A stretch of DNA of 64,000 bases from Sphingomonas flavescens (GCF_030866745.1 NZ_CP133016.1:806001-870000); one strand, 5' to 3'; counted from the stretch's first letter, positions 25,487 through 34,069 are shown. The notes: generated from the sequence alone by a model not told the origin. Numbers and translations are program-made.

Positions 25487-27517
25487 TCAATTCCCCTGCG
25501 GCAGCGCGAACACGGTCAGCTGATCGCTTTCGATGGGCGTGCCGAGAAAGCTGCCTCCCGTAGAAACGATCGCTACATACTGCCGGCCGTTGATCGCATA
25601 CGTAATCGGATTGGTGTGGGCGGAAGCGGGAAGCTTGTACGTCCACAGCTCGCGGCCGGTTCTAGTATCGTAGGCGCGGAAACGGGCGTCGTCCGTCGCG
25701 GCAATGAAGGTCACGCCGCCTGACGTCGTGATGGGGCCCCCGATCGATGGCCGGCCCGTCGCTTGCTGGCCGCTCGGAAGATTGTCCGAGATACCGTGCG
25801 GCGAACGCCACACGATCTTTGCGGTGTTGACGTCGATGCCAACCATTTCTCCCCACAAACCATTTTGACAAGGCATGCGGGTTTTCGCGTCCCAGAAGCG
25901 CCCGTTGAGCGGACCACGATTGGCGAAGAACCCTTTGCCGTCGGGAACAATTTGCTGAATCTGCCCAAGGGCAAAAGCATTAACGACATAAAGGCCAAGC
26001 TTGGGATCGTACGATCCGCCGGCCCAGTTTACGCCGCCGAGCGTGCCTGGGAAATACAGGCCGGGCCGATTGTAGGTTGGCGGGTTGAACGGCCCGCCGA
26101 GCGCCAGCTTGCCGACAAGGTCGCGGCAGAATTGTTCGTGTTCAGGCGTTACTTTGGAGATTTCGGCGGCGGTCATCGCCATCCTGGAAAGCGGCTCCGG
26201 CGCGACCGGAAAAGGCTGCGTCGGGGATGCGATTTCTCCGGGGACATCGCTTGCCGCGACCGACCGCTCTTCGACACCGAAAATGGGCTTTCCGGTGCGG
26301 CGGTCGAGAATAAAAACAAGGCTGTTCTTGGTGACCACGACAATTGCCGGAATTGTCTGCCCATTGTGCCGGACATCGACGAGGGTCGGCGGCGCTTCTG
26401 AATCATTATCCCAGATATCGTGATGCGCGACCTGGAAATGCCAGAGGTAGCGGCCGTTGCTGGCGTCCAGGGCGACGATCGAAGAACTGAACAGGTTGTT
26501 GCCGGGACGATCGACGCCGATCCGGTCGCTCGTCGGCGCGCCGAAGGGCAGGTACACAATGCCGCGCTGGGCGTCGACCGTCATCAATCCCCAGACGTTG
26601 GTGCCGGAACGATTATGGCCGCTGTTGTTCGCCCAAGTGTCTCCGCCTGGCTCATTGGAGTCCGGCGAAGAGCGAAACTTCCACAACTGCTTGCCGGTCC
26701 GTGCATCCCAGGCTCGCACGTCACCGCGCGATCCTCCGATTGCTTCGCCAACCGCTGAACCGGTAATTACGATGTCGCGATAGATAATCGGTGGAGAGGT
26801 CAGCGAATAAGGCTTGTTAAGACCACCGACCATGACGTCGGGCGTCCGCAAATTCACGACACCGTTTTCGCCGAACCCAATTGAAGGCGCGCCGTCCGAC
26901 AGCCGGATCGACCGCAGCTTTCCGTCGCTGGTTCCGAAAATCAGTGCCGGCGGCGATGTCTTGTCGCCGGGATAATATTCCATGCCGCGCGTCGCCGGGT
27001 TCACACCCTTCGGAAGTTCGTGCGCCCAACGCTCCGCACCATTGGCAGCATCGAGCGCGACGATCCGCCCGTACGGCGTTCCCACGACCATCACACCGCC
27101 GATCACCAATGGGATCGTCTCGGATGCGTTGAAGCGGCCGTTCGAAAAAGGATTGAAGCCGAGACCACCGCCGGCTCCGCCCGGCCCGCCCGCTGGCCCA
27201 GGCACGCCCGCACCCTGCCCCGGGCCACCGATCTGTTCGGCCTGCGCCTGTTGTCGCTCGGCGGAAGTCGGCGCTGCTGCCGTCGTGCCTGCCGGCTTCA
27301 TGTGGAACGTCCAAGCCGGCTGCAGTTGCGCGACATTAGCCGGCGTGATCTGGCTGACTGGAGAGTGACGGGTTTCGCCACTATCGAAACCGACCGTCGG
27401 CCAGTCCGCGTTTGCAATCGGCGCCGAGGACATGGTGGCGCAGGCCGAAAGTGCCCACGCCAGGGTGCAGACGCTTCCGGCGCGCAACAACGAACCGGGA
27501 CCGGCAAAACTTTTCAT
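25487..27517 (-). CDS. PQQ-dependent dehydrogenase, lipoprotein
   Basis: 676 residues. The signal ends with a lipobox (LSAC), so the protein is probably a lipid-anchored periplasmic enzyme. An eight-blade propeller is indicated by repeated blades such as IVALDAANGAERWAHELP, AWDARTGKQLWKF, ALDASNGRYLWHF and AYDTRTGRELWTYKLP. An unusual Gly/Pro/Ala-rich loop (about 105-125) interrupts the first blades. The layout is that of quinoprotein sugar, cyclitol or quinate dehydrogenases that lack the membrane anchor. First gene of the operon quinoprotein-thuA-pseudoazurin-cytochrome c; site B lies upstream. Confidence 0.92.
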   Translation of the reverse strand: MKSFAGPGSLLRAGSVCTLAWALSACATMSSAPIANADWPTVGFDSGETRHSPVSQITPANVAQLQPAWTFHMKPAGTTAAAPTSAERQQAQAEQIGGPGQGAGVPGPAGGPGGAGGGLGFNPFSNGRFNASETIPLVIGGVMVVGTPYGRIVALDAANGAERWAHELPKGVNPATRGMEYYPGDKTSPPALIFGTSDGKLRSIRLSDGAPSIGFGENGVVNLRTPDVMVGGLNKPYSLTSPPIIYRDIVITGSAVGEAIGGSRGDVRAWDARTGKQLWKFRSSPDSNEPGGDTWANNSGHNRSGTNVWGLMTVDAQRGIVYLPFGAPTSDRIGVDRPGNNLFSSSIVALDASNGRYLWHFQVAHHDIWDNDSEAPPTLVDVRHNGQTIPAIVVVTKNSLVFILDRRTGKPIFGVEERSVAASDVPGEIASPTQPFPVAPEPLSRMAMTAAEISKVTPEHEQFCRDLVGKLALGGPFNPPTYNRPGLYFPGTLGGVNWAGGSYDPKLGLYVVNAFALGQIQQIVPDGKGFFANRGPLNGRFWDAKTRMPCQNGLWGEMVGIDVNTAKIVWRSPHGISDNLPSGQQATGRPSIGGPITTSGGVTFIAATDDARFRAYDTRTGRELWTYKLPASAHTNPITYAINGRQYVAIVSTGGSFLGTPIESDQLTVFALPQGN

Positions 27518-27625
27518 TCAGCGCCCTTCACAATCTCATCGCCGCCACCGTAACCTGGTGCCGACGCTCTCCCACTGATCAGTGCGGGTCGATTGCTCGC
27601 ACCCGGCAGCAGGGTGGTCAAGTAT

Positions 27626-27640
27626 TTTGTCGTACATTAT
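27626..27640 (+). promoter_or_regulatory. Candidate GntR operator, site B
   Basis: TTTGTCGTACATTAT shares GTACATTAT and the TTGT half-site with site A. It sits in the 148-bp gap between the divergent PQQ-dehydrogenase and VOC genes. Confidence 0.55.
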
Positions 27641-27665
27641 AAGATAAGTTGAATGCGGAGGTGCG

Positions 27666-28046
27666 ATGACGAGCCTGGGTCATGTCAACATTCGTACGCA
27701 AGATCTCGACGCCAGCGTATGCTTCTATCGTGATGTTATCGGACTCCGGCCGGGGCCTGCAGCGACCCGCCCGACCTCAGCCGATCACGTCTGGATGCAT
27801 GACGACGCGGGCAGTCCTTGCATCCACCTGCAGCGAGCCCTCACCGCACAGGGCTGCGATCCCAATGATGGCCCGGGTGTGCACCATGTCGCGCTGAACT
27901 GCACTGGTCCCGAAGGTTGGCGTGAAAAGCTGGCCGCACTCGGCGTGCCGTTCCGAGAAATGTCATTCGAGGCCGCGAAGCTGTTGCAGTTCAATCTTGA
28001 GGATCCCGATGGGGTCAGGCTCGAGATGCTGTTCGCACAGCCGTGA
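27666..28046 (+). CDS. VOC-superfamily (glyoxalase/dioxygenase fold) protein
   Basis: 126 residues with GGAGG upstream of the ATG. Two beta-alpha-beta-beta-beta modules: SLGHVNIRTQDLDASVCFYRDV at the start, VHHVALNC in the middle, and DPDGVRLEMLF at the end. The metal ligands are probably His7, the His of HHVALN and Glu of LEMLF. Family members isomerise, open or dioxygenate small acids. It overlaps the next gene by four bases (GTGA), so the two probably act together. Confidence 0.88.
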   Translation: MTSLGHVNIRTQDLDASVCFYRDVIGLRPGPAATRPTSADHVWMHDDAGSPCIHLQRALTAQGCDPNDGPGVHHVALNCTGPEGWREKLAALGVPFREMSFEAAKLLQFNLEDPDGVRLEMLFAQP

Positions 28047-28882
28047 CCCAATATTCTCTCGCTCAACTGACCGTCCTCGAAGCGTCACCGCCCGAGCTGA
28101 TCAAGATCGCAGCGCATGCCGGCTACGACCTCGTGGGGTTACGTCTGCTTGAGGTGACCGGTGGAGACGCGTGGCCGCTGACGACCGACAAGCATCTGCG
28201 ACGATCTACGAAAGAAGCGCTGCGCTACTTCGGACTTGGCGTGCTTGACGTCGAACTCGTGCGGCTCACGCCTGATGTCGACGTCTCGACTCTGCGTCCC
28301 ACGATCGAAGTTGCCGCCGACCTGGGTGCACGGCACATCCTGACGCAAGCGCACGATGACGAGTGGGGCCGCCTGTGCGATAACTTCGATCGCTTGTGCG
28401 ATTTGCTCGCCGGCTATGGCCTGACCGCTGACTTAGAGTTTCTGACCTGGACGAAAATGAAAGGCGTGAACGACGTCCTCCGCCTGCTCGAAAAAGTAGA
28501 CAAAACGAATGTCGGCGTCACCGTCGATACGCTGCACTTCTATCGGTCCGGCTGTTTGTTGGACGATCTCCAGCGCGTACCTCCTGAATTGCTGCATTTC
28601 GTGCAGGTCTCCGACGCTCCCGCTTGCGCGCCTTCGTCGACCGAGGGTCTGATCCGTGCCGCCCGCGGGGAGCGGCTCAACCCCGGCGAAGGGGAGTTGG
28701 ACCTACTGGGTCTGTTCAGGACGTTGCCCGAGAACATTCCTGTGGCCGTGGAAATTCCTAATACGGGCCTCGCGAGCAGGATGCCCGTCGAGCAGCGTGT
28801 CCGCGATGCGCTCGATGCCACCAAGGCGTTGGTGGCGTCCGCCCGGAGGGTGCAGTCTTCGTCGATCAGTCCAGTTCAATGA
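28043..28882 (+). CDS. Sugar-phosphate isomerase/epimerase-like TIM barrel
   Basis: 279 residues from a GTG overlapping the VOC stop. AP-endonuclease-2/xylose-isomerase-like barrel: LIKIAAHAGYDLVGLRL at strand 1, ARHILTQAHDD, LTADLEFLTW (metal Glu), VGVTVDTLHFYRSG (metal Asp/His) and HFVQVSDAP. Relatives include epimerases, hydroxypyruvate isomerase and 3-dehydroshikimate dehydratase, the last often fused to a VOC domain. A separate VOC gene followed by this barrel is therefore notable. Its 3' end overlaps the convergent Gfo/Idh gene by 17 bases. Confidence 0.85.
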   Translation: MTQYSLAQLTVLEASPPELIKIAAHAGYDLVGLRLLEVTGGDAWPLTTDKHLRRSTKEALRYFGLGVLDVELVRLTPDVDVSTLRPTIEVAADLGARHILTQAHDDEWGRLCDNFDRLCDLLAGYGLTADLEFLTWTKMKGVNDVLRLLEKVDKTNVGVTVDTLHFYRSGCLLDDLQRVPPELLHFVQVSDAPACAPSSTEGLIRAARGERLNPGEGELDLLGLFRTLPENIPVAVEIPNTGLASRMPVEQRVRDALDATKALVASARRVQSSSISPVQ

Positions 28883-29888
28883 TCCGCGATTCGCGCGCCG
28901 ATTGAAACAGCGCTTCAATAATTCGGAGGGTGAGCAGCGCATCCTCGATGGGCCAGTGCGGCGCGGGTTCCTGCCGGAATAGGGCTGAAAAGCGCTCGAC
29001 CTGAAGCCGGTACTGGTTGACCGGCTCGAAGATCTTGGTGCTCGTCGGAAAGTTGGCCACGCTGCTGCTGTCGCCGATCGTTACGCTGCAGCCCGCGGGG
29101 CGGGCTTGCGCATAGGGAAAATCCGCGCGCATCCAGCCTTCGCTGCCAAGAACCGAAAAGTGCTGGTGAGTTGCCCAGGCCGATGTGCCACCTTGTGAGC
29201 TCACAACAAAGCTCGCCTGGGCATCCCCATAGTCGAGCGTTGCCGTGACAAGGCGGTCCACCTTGAACACCCGATCAAGATCCATGACAGCGCTAACGCG
29301 CGTGGGGGCACGACGGAAAACCGCATTGCAGGCGGCGATGACGTATACGCCGAGATCGTACGTCGCGCCGCCACCCAGCCCAGGCTGATTGCGAATATCC
29401 TGCGGGTCGAGGAATTGCTTTGCGATTGTGCCTTGGACCGCGAGCGGCACACCGATCGATCCAGCATTCAGTTGGTCGGCTATGAAGCCCCATTGCGGAT
29501 GACTGCGGAAAACCAGTGCCTCTTCAATCAGACCAACCGTCTCGTCGCGGCAGCGAATGAGCTTTCGAACATCATCGGCGGTGAGACATAAAGGCTTTTC
29601 GCAAAGTACCGCCTTGCCCGCCCGCAAGGCCTGCCCTGCCCACTCGACATGAAGCTGGTTGGGTAGAGGAATGTATACGCAGTCGACATCAGGGTTGGAG
29701 AGAAGCTCAGCGTAGGTCCCATAGGCTCTCGGAACCCCGAACTGTTCCGCCACAGCCTGCGCGCGTGCGAGATCGCGCGAGGCAATGGCGATGCATTCAG
29801 CCCCCGATGCTTGCGCAAGTGCAGGGATCGTGCGCTCGACCGCAATATTCGCCGTCCCGAGGACGCCCCAACGGACGGCGCGATTCAA
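28866..29888 (-). CDS. Gfo/Idh/MocA-family NAD(P) oxidoreductase
   Basis: 340 residues from a TTG overlapping the preceding stop. Rossmann start WGVLGTANIAVERTIPAL, then VDCVYIPLPNQLH and the catalytic-lysine motif CEKPLCLTADD; the C-terminal half is the usual beta-sheet dimer domain with GGGATYDLGVY. The family oxidises or reduces sugars, cyclitols and related ketoses. Third gene of the carboxylesterase operon. Confidence 0.9.
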   Translation of the reverse strand: MNRAVRWGVLGTANIAVERTIPALAQASGAECIAIASRDLARAQAVAEQFGVPRAYGTYAELLSNPDVDCVYIPLPNQLHVEWAGQALRAGKAVLCEKPLCLTADDVRKLIRCRDETVGLIEEALVFRSHPQWGFIADQLNAGSIGVPLAVQGTIAKQFLDPQDIRNQPGLGGGATYDLGVYVIAACNAVFRRAPTRVSAVMDLDRVFKVDRLVTATLDYGDAQASFVVSSQGGTSAWATHQHFSVLGSEGWMRADFPYAQARPAGCSVTIGDSSSVANFPTSTKIFEPVNQYRLQVERFSALFRQEPAPHWPIEDALLTLRIIEALFQSARESRIIELD

Positions 29889-30916
29889 TCAAGGCCGCTT
29901 TTCGTTACGTGCCAGTCCGGAGCCCGGCATAACGTGCAGGCGCGTCCCTTGAACATTGTTGCCGCTGAGGCCCTGCCCTTCAACTGCCAATCAAGCCAAG
30001 CCACTGCGATATCTGAGAAGAAGCCCCCATTGCGCTGACCGTAGGTGCCGAGGTGAGTCATTTTGTCCTGCCATGCGCCAAAAACAGGAATTCCCCGTTC
30101 ACCCAAGCGCTTCACGTTGTCGACGCTGGCAAGGTGGGCAATGTCGTTTTGCGGATCGCCAAAAATATAGGCCACCGGCGTGTGAATGCTGGCCAGCACT
30201 GCGGCGGGATCGGCCGGGTTGTTCGGGATCATCCCGACCCCGCTGGACCAGATCATCATCGTCTTGATGCGCGGATCTGCAGCCACGCCCAAGGCCTGCA
30301 CGCCGCCACAGGATTGGCCCATCACCGCGATCTTCGAGGTGTCGAGGCGATGGTAATAAGGACTTCCCTTTCGATCATTCTCCCGGATTGCCCAGTCGAT
30401 AGATTCGACCAGCTGCTCCTTGGTCGTCGTTCCCGGCGCCCGGCGCGCGCTTGCCGCGCGCTGTTCTGCCGTTGGTGGAGGGGGTGGCGGCGTTCCTGGT
30501 GCGCGAACCGCCGGGTTCTCCTGCGGGCCTACTTCCAGCTTGTCGTTGGCCATGACCCCATTCGCGGCGATGAAATAACCGTGGCTCGCGATCTCCGTAA
30601 GAAAAAAGCGAAAGCGGTTTCCGGCATTGATACAAGCCCCGTTGCCCCAAGCTATGATCGGCAGCTTGCCAGCGCGCTGCAGATCCTTGGGATAATAAAG
30701 AACGTGGGCCGGAAGCCCCTGATCGGTTGCCATCACCGCCTTGAAGGCTCCCGTGCCGAGCGCCTTTCCGTAAGGTTCGACCGGCTGGCGTCCGAACGGA
30801 AGCGGGCGCCCGTCGGCGTCCTTTTCTGCACCTAGCACTGGAGCCGGCGGCAGCGGCTGCGCCAGAAGTGAGGACTGAGAAATCAACGCCGCGACAAAGC
30901 AGACGATCTTTTTCAT
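29885..30916 (-). CDS. Exported alpha/beta hydrolase
   Basis: 343 residues with a signal peptide (ending LLAQ). The nucleophile is Ser in VMGQSCGGVQAL; an acid is likely in YIFGDPQND and the His in MTHLGTYG. IIAWGNGACINAGN holds the oxyanion region. It resembles chlorophyllase/PET-hydrolase-like and dienelactone-hydrolase-like proteins. A Pro-rich insertion (about 145-155, GTPPPPPPT) is unusual. Second gene of an operon with another exported esterase; probably acts on an ester or lactone in the periplasm. Confidence 0.82.
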   Translation of the reverse strand: MKKIVCFVAALISQSSLLAQPLPPAPVLGAEKDADGRPLPFGRQPVEPYGKALGTGAFKAVMATDQGLPAHVLYYPKDLQRAGKLPIIAWGNGACINAGNRFRFFLTEIASHGYFIAANGVMANDKLEVGPQENPAVRAPGTPPPPPPTAEQRAASARRAPGTTTKEQLVESIDWAIRENDRKGSPYYHRLDTSKIAVMGQSCGGVQALGVAADPRIKTMMIWSSGVGMIPNNPADPAAVLASIHTPVAYIFGDPQNDIAHLASVDNVKRLGERGIPVFGAWQDKMTHLGTYGQRNGGFFSDIAVAWLDWQLKGRASAATMFKGRACTLCRAPDWHVTKSGLD

Positions 30917-30964
30917 GGTCGGATTTTCCTTTCAGCGTATGGCCCGTGTCGAAGCTCGCGGCCT

Positions 30965-32623
30965 TCAGTCCCGCGGGCGCGGAGCCTCGGCAGGGGCAAT
31001 CGATTTCGCCGGGTGCGCAGCCAGCCAATCCATGCGCTTCAGGTTCATTTGCTCGATCTTCGCGCTGTTGCCGAACAATGCGTAGCTCGGTCGACTCTCG
31101 CTGAACGCAGGCCACGCAAACAGGTCTGTCGATGGAGTCCCCTTCTCGGCGATAGCGATCAAGGCGCCGGCCATGATGTTCGTCAGCTGCCGATCCCAGG
31201 CCATCGGTGCGCGGGTTGTGCGCAGCGAATTGTAACTGTCCAGCGTATCGAACCAGTATGGAACGTCGGCGGTATGATAAGCCCCTACGGTCGCGACGTT
31301 CTGATCCGCAAGCACGACTCCCGGCGCGTATGGATGCTTGTGCGTAAAGGTATCGATGAATGTCGGCGACTTATTGTATTTCGCCTTCACCGCCGCGCAG
31401 GTCCGGCTCGCCTTCATCATACCGTTTTCCATCGCGGCGCGATGCGCCATTGCCGGGACGTCGGCGTCGCTCTTTGCGGGAAACAGCCGCAGGAATGCGT
31501 CGGCATCCGCGCCGTACATCTGCCGGGCCGTCGCCTCATACTCGGCCACCGTTTTAGCTTTTGTCAGCGGCGACTGGCCGGAATCGAGATCGTCACCGTT
31601 TGAACTCGCGATGATCGGAACGTCGCTGGCCTGCCCCTTGGCGAATGCGTCTTCCTTGGTGCCCGTCCAGAAGTATCCGTCGATCATCGGCCTCGAACGA
31701 ATTCCCTGAACGTTGGCCCCAACCTGCGTCTCGGCCTGCAGTGCGAGGATCTTGTCCGCCGGCACATTCCTCATCGCTGCCAGGTTCGAGACCTTCAACC
31801 GGCGCTGCGCCTCGAGCCCAACTTGTTCGGCCTCGGCGAGCGTCTGCGGCGTGTTCTGCCCCTGCGTCGTAAATCCACAGGCGCTGGAGAACATCGCGGC
31901 CTGAAACAGCCCTTTGGATAGGGCACTGGTATATTGCGCAGCGACCGATCCCGCGCCGAACGACTGGCCGGTCAGCACCACCTTGTCGGGATCGCCGCCA
32001 AACTTCGCGACATTGTCCCGGATCCAGCGCAACGCGAGATTCTGGTCGAGATAGCCGTAGTTCCCCGAATGACCCCCCTGCTCGGCGGTGAGCTCCGGAT
32101 GAGACATGAAGCCGAGGAGTCCAACGCGGTAGTTAAAGTTGATGAATACCGCGCCGCGCTTGGCCATGTTGGTGCCATCGTAATTGGCCATCCCGGAAGA
32201 GCCGATGGTGCCACCCCCACCGTAAATGAACACGACGACCGGCCGCTTGTCGCCGGCCTTCGCACCCGCCGGCGTCCATAGATTCAGGTACAGGCAGTTT
32301 TCGCTGCTCGGCTCCTCACCAAAATAGTGATTGATATCGTGAGGGCGAAGCACCTGAATGCATTCAGCGCCCTTGCGGTCGGCGTTCCAGGTTCCGGTCC
32401 AGCTGTTTGGCTCCGGCGCCTTCCACCGCAGATCGCCCACCGGTGGTTTTGCGTAAGGGATTCCGAGGTAAGCCTTTACTTCGGGAGCGACTTGCGTCCC
32501 TGACACCAGACCAGAAGTTGTGCGAACGGGGTCCCCAGCCACGGGAACCATCGCACCGCTGGCGATCCCATGCGCCAAACACACCGCAGTCGCGCCGATC
32601 AGCCGAAAACGCCAAGCAATCAT
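30965..32623 (-). CDS. Exported type B carboxylesterase
   Basis: 552 residues from ATG 32623, chosen because GGAGAG lies six bases upstream and a signal peptide follows. GIPYAKPPVGDLRW is the type B N-terminus, SSENCLYLNLWTP and VVFIYGGGGTIGS the oxyanion-hole region, and GQSFGAGSVAAQ the nucleophile elbow. The charge relay should include the acid following SSNGDDLDSG and a late His. Such enzymes cut side-chain esters of natural products; FumD of fumonisin-degrading sphingomonads belongs to this type. First gene of its operon; site D is upstream. Confidence 0.92.
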   Translation of the reverse strand: MIAWRFRLIGATAVCLAHGIASGAMVPVAGDPVRTTSGLVSGTQVAPEVKAYLGIPYAKPPVGDLRWKAPEPNSWTGTWNADRKGAECIQVLRPHDINHYFGEEPSSENCLYLNLWTPAGAKAGDKRPVVVFIYGGGGTIGSSGMANYDGTNMAKRGAVFINFNYRVGLLGFMSHPELTAEQGGHSGNYGYLDQNLALRWIRDNVAKFGGDPDKVVLTGQSFGAGSVAAQYTSALSKGLFQAAMFSSACGFTTQGQNTPQTLAEAEQVGLEAQRRLKVSNLAAMRNVPADKILALQAETQVGANVQGIRSRPMIDGYFWTGTKEDAFAKGQASDVPIIASSNGDDLDSGQSPLTKAKTVAEYEATARQMYGADADAFLRLFPAKSDADVPAMAHRAAMENGMMKASRTCAAVKAKYNKSPTFIDTFTHKHPYAPGVVLADQNVATVGAYHTADVPYWFDTLDSYNSLRTTRAPMAWDRQLTNIMAGALIAIAEKGTPSTDLFAWPAFSESRPSYALFGNSAKIEQMNLKRMDWLAAHPAKSIAPAEAPRPRD

Positions 32624-32681
32624 TCGAGTCTCTCCACAGAAACTCGTCACAGGCTAGGCCCGGCGTTGACAATAGCAACAG

Positions 32682-32696
32682 AAAATGTCGGACAAT
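32682..32696 (-). promoter_or_regulatory. Candidate GntR operator, site D
   Basis: On the minus strand ATTGTCCGACATTTT, with a TGT-CGG-ACA palindrome, about 60 bases before the carboxylesterase ATG. It fits TTGTnnnACATT. No other signal was seen here. Confidence 0.5.
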
Positions 32697-33013
32697 AAGC
32701 GTGTCGGTATTATTTCAGTGGCTAACCGCACGCTCGTCCGTCATTTAAGGGAAGCTCAGCTCATTAACTGATGCATTCCGGCTCATCTTCAGTGTCGAAA
32801 TCGTCGGATGCCACCAGGGCCGAATGTCATGCTTGTCTCCGCCCTGATTATTGCTCGCCGTAACTCGAAGAGCCTGAAAGCCGACACTTCGCTGATTTGC
32901 CGGATGAGGGAAGCGCCGACATGCTAGACCGGTAGCGACACACATTCGAAAGGTTAGCGCTGTACCTTCGTATTGTGCTGCACACGCAAGCGCGGTCTCG
33001 TCAGGAGCCAACA
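32697..33013. other. Intergenic, no gene supported
   Basis: 317 bases between the carboxylesterase promoter region and a 54-residue gene. The open frames here have no ribosome-binding site and no family resemblance. The AGGAG at its right end belongs to the next gene. Confidence 0.5.
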
Positions 33014-33178
33014 ATGTTTCATTATCGTCTCTTCGGTCACGACGGTGGCGGTAATTTCAACTTGGTTTCGGAATTTAGCGCAATCAACGACGCGGATGCC
33101 GCAACGATCGTCGAGCAATCACGCGTTCGGCCTCTTGAACTGTGGCAGGCGACCAGAAAGGTCAGACTTTGGTCGTGA
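33014..33178 (+). CDS. Small hypothetical protein
   Basis: 54 residues from the ATG at 33014 (AGGAG seven bases upstream). MFHYRLFGHDGGGNFNLVSE... and a C-terminal RPLELWQATRKVRLWS are typical of a family of about 55-residue sphingomonad proteins that share a beta start and an ELWQG.R.V end. Function unknown. Confidence 0.65.
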   Translation: MFHYRLFGHDGGGNFNLVSEFSAINDADAATIVEQSRVRPLELWQATRKVRLWS

Positions 33179-33277
33179 CCGGCTCGTTCTTGGCGTACCC
33201 GATATATGCGACTGTTTTCCCGCAACGGGTGGAAATGCTGACTATTCAACGAGAGTCGATGCGTCCTCGCGTAATCT

Positions 33278-33466
33278 CTAGAGACCGTCCTGCCTCAATT
33301 CTAGCTCGGCGATACGGAGCCTTATCCGTTCAATGTTCTCGGCGGTCGTCTGCCGTGTAAGCTGGCCTTTTTCGTTATCGTCAAAATGGCTCGTTGTGCC
33401 GGTTTTCAATTTGCCAAGGAGCACCCGAAGGCACGTAATTTCGTCTGGCCGGTTCTGAGTGGTCAT
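33278..33466 (-). CDS. Small hypothetical protein
   Basis: 62 residues with GGAG seven bases before the ATG. Charged and mostly helical (TAENIERIRLRIAELELRQDGL is amphipathic). No family recognised. Belongs to a run of small minus-strand genes. Confidence 0.5.
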   Translation of the reverse strand: MTTQNRPDEITCLRVLLGKLKTGTTSHFDDNEKGQLTRQTTAENIERIRLRIAELELRQDGL

Positions 33467-33487
33467 GCCGTACTCCGAGGCAGGCGC

Positions 33488-33748
33488 TCAGCGACGCTCA
33501 ACTACGAGTGCAAACAGCTGATCAAGATTGTGCTGGGCATCTTGAACAACCGGGTTATCTGCATTGCCTGCGAGCGAAAGCGGTTTGCTCATGATGTCAT
33601 GCAAGCCCTTCGTCTCACCGTCTGTGAGCAGCCTTCGCTTGCGTAGAACGATGGCCAAGCTCAGGATGCCGTTGAATGCAGCAACATCGAGCGCTTCCTG
33701 CGCCTCCAACATCTGCTGCGCGGTGAGATCATGCTCCCGTTCGCTCAC
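33488..33748 (-). CDS. Small hypothetical protein
   Basis: 86 residues from a GTG with AGGAG seven bases upstream. Helical throughout (TAQQMLEAQEALDVAAFNGILSL). No membrane segment, no known motif. Gap of 21 bases to the next small gene on the same strand. Confidence 0.55.
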   Translation of the reverse strand: MSEREHDLTAQQMLEAQEALDVAAFNGILSLAIVLRKRRLLTDGETKGLHDIMSKPLSLAGNADNPVVQDAQHNLDQLFALVVERR

Positions 33749-33766
33749 GCAAGCTTCTCCTTCATG

Positions 33767-33976
33767 TCATTTGGACGCGAACTGATCAGTCTCCGCGCCG
33801 AACTCCTGCTTGGCATGCGCTCGTGCCGCCATCGCGCTCTTGAACAGCTCAGGCTGCAAACTTGAAGTTACGAGAGGATAGTTCTGCGAATTGAACCGCG
33901 TTGTCCTGATGGTGATCCGAAACATTCCGTCTTCGTCCTTGGTGATCAGGAATGGTGCTACGGGGGTTCTGGACAT
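33767..33976 (-). CDS. Small hypothetical protein
   Basis: 69 residues from ATG 33976 (GAGAGG upstream). Predicted beta strands at FLITKDEDGMFRITIRT and a helix near FKSAMAARAHAKQEFG. No family recognised. First of three closely spaced small minus-strand genes. Confidence 0.5.
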   Translation of the reverse strand: MSRTPVAPFLITKDEDGMFRITIRTTRFNSQNYPLVTSSLQPELFKSAMAARAHAKQEFGAETDQFASK

Positions 33977-34069
33977 AACAACCTCTCATAATGGGCTGAC
34001 AATTCGCAGCCGACAGAGCGGCACGAATGCATTAGCCCTTTACCGAATGGCTCAGGCCGGAGGGGTAAG

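Noticed and set aside
10176..32623. Naming the island a fumonisin-degradation cluster
   Set aside because: The type B esterase and TonB receptor fit, but no aminotransferase like FumI is present and many sugar-type enzymes are. The similarity is one of logic only.
32745..33014. 89-codon minus frame
   Set aside because: No ribosome-binding site and no protein-like pattern; overlaps the start region of the 54-residue plus-strand gene.
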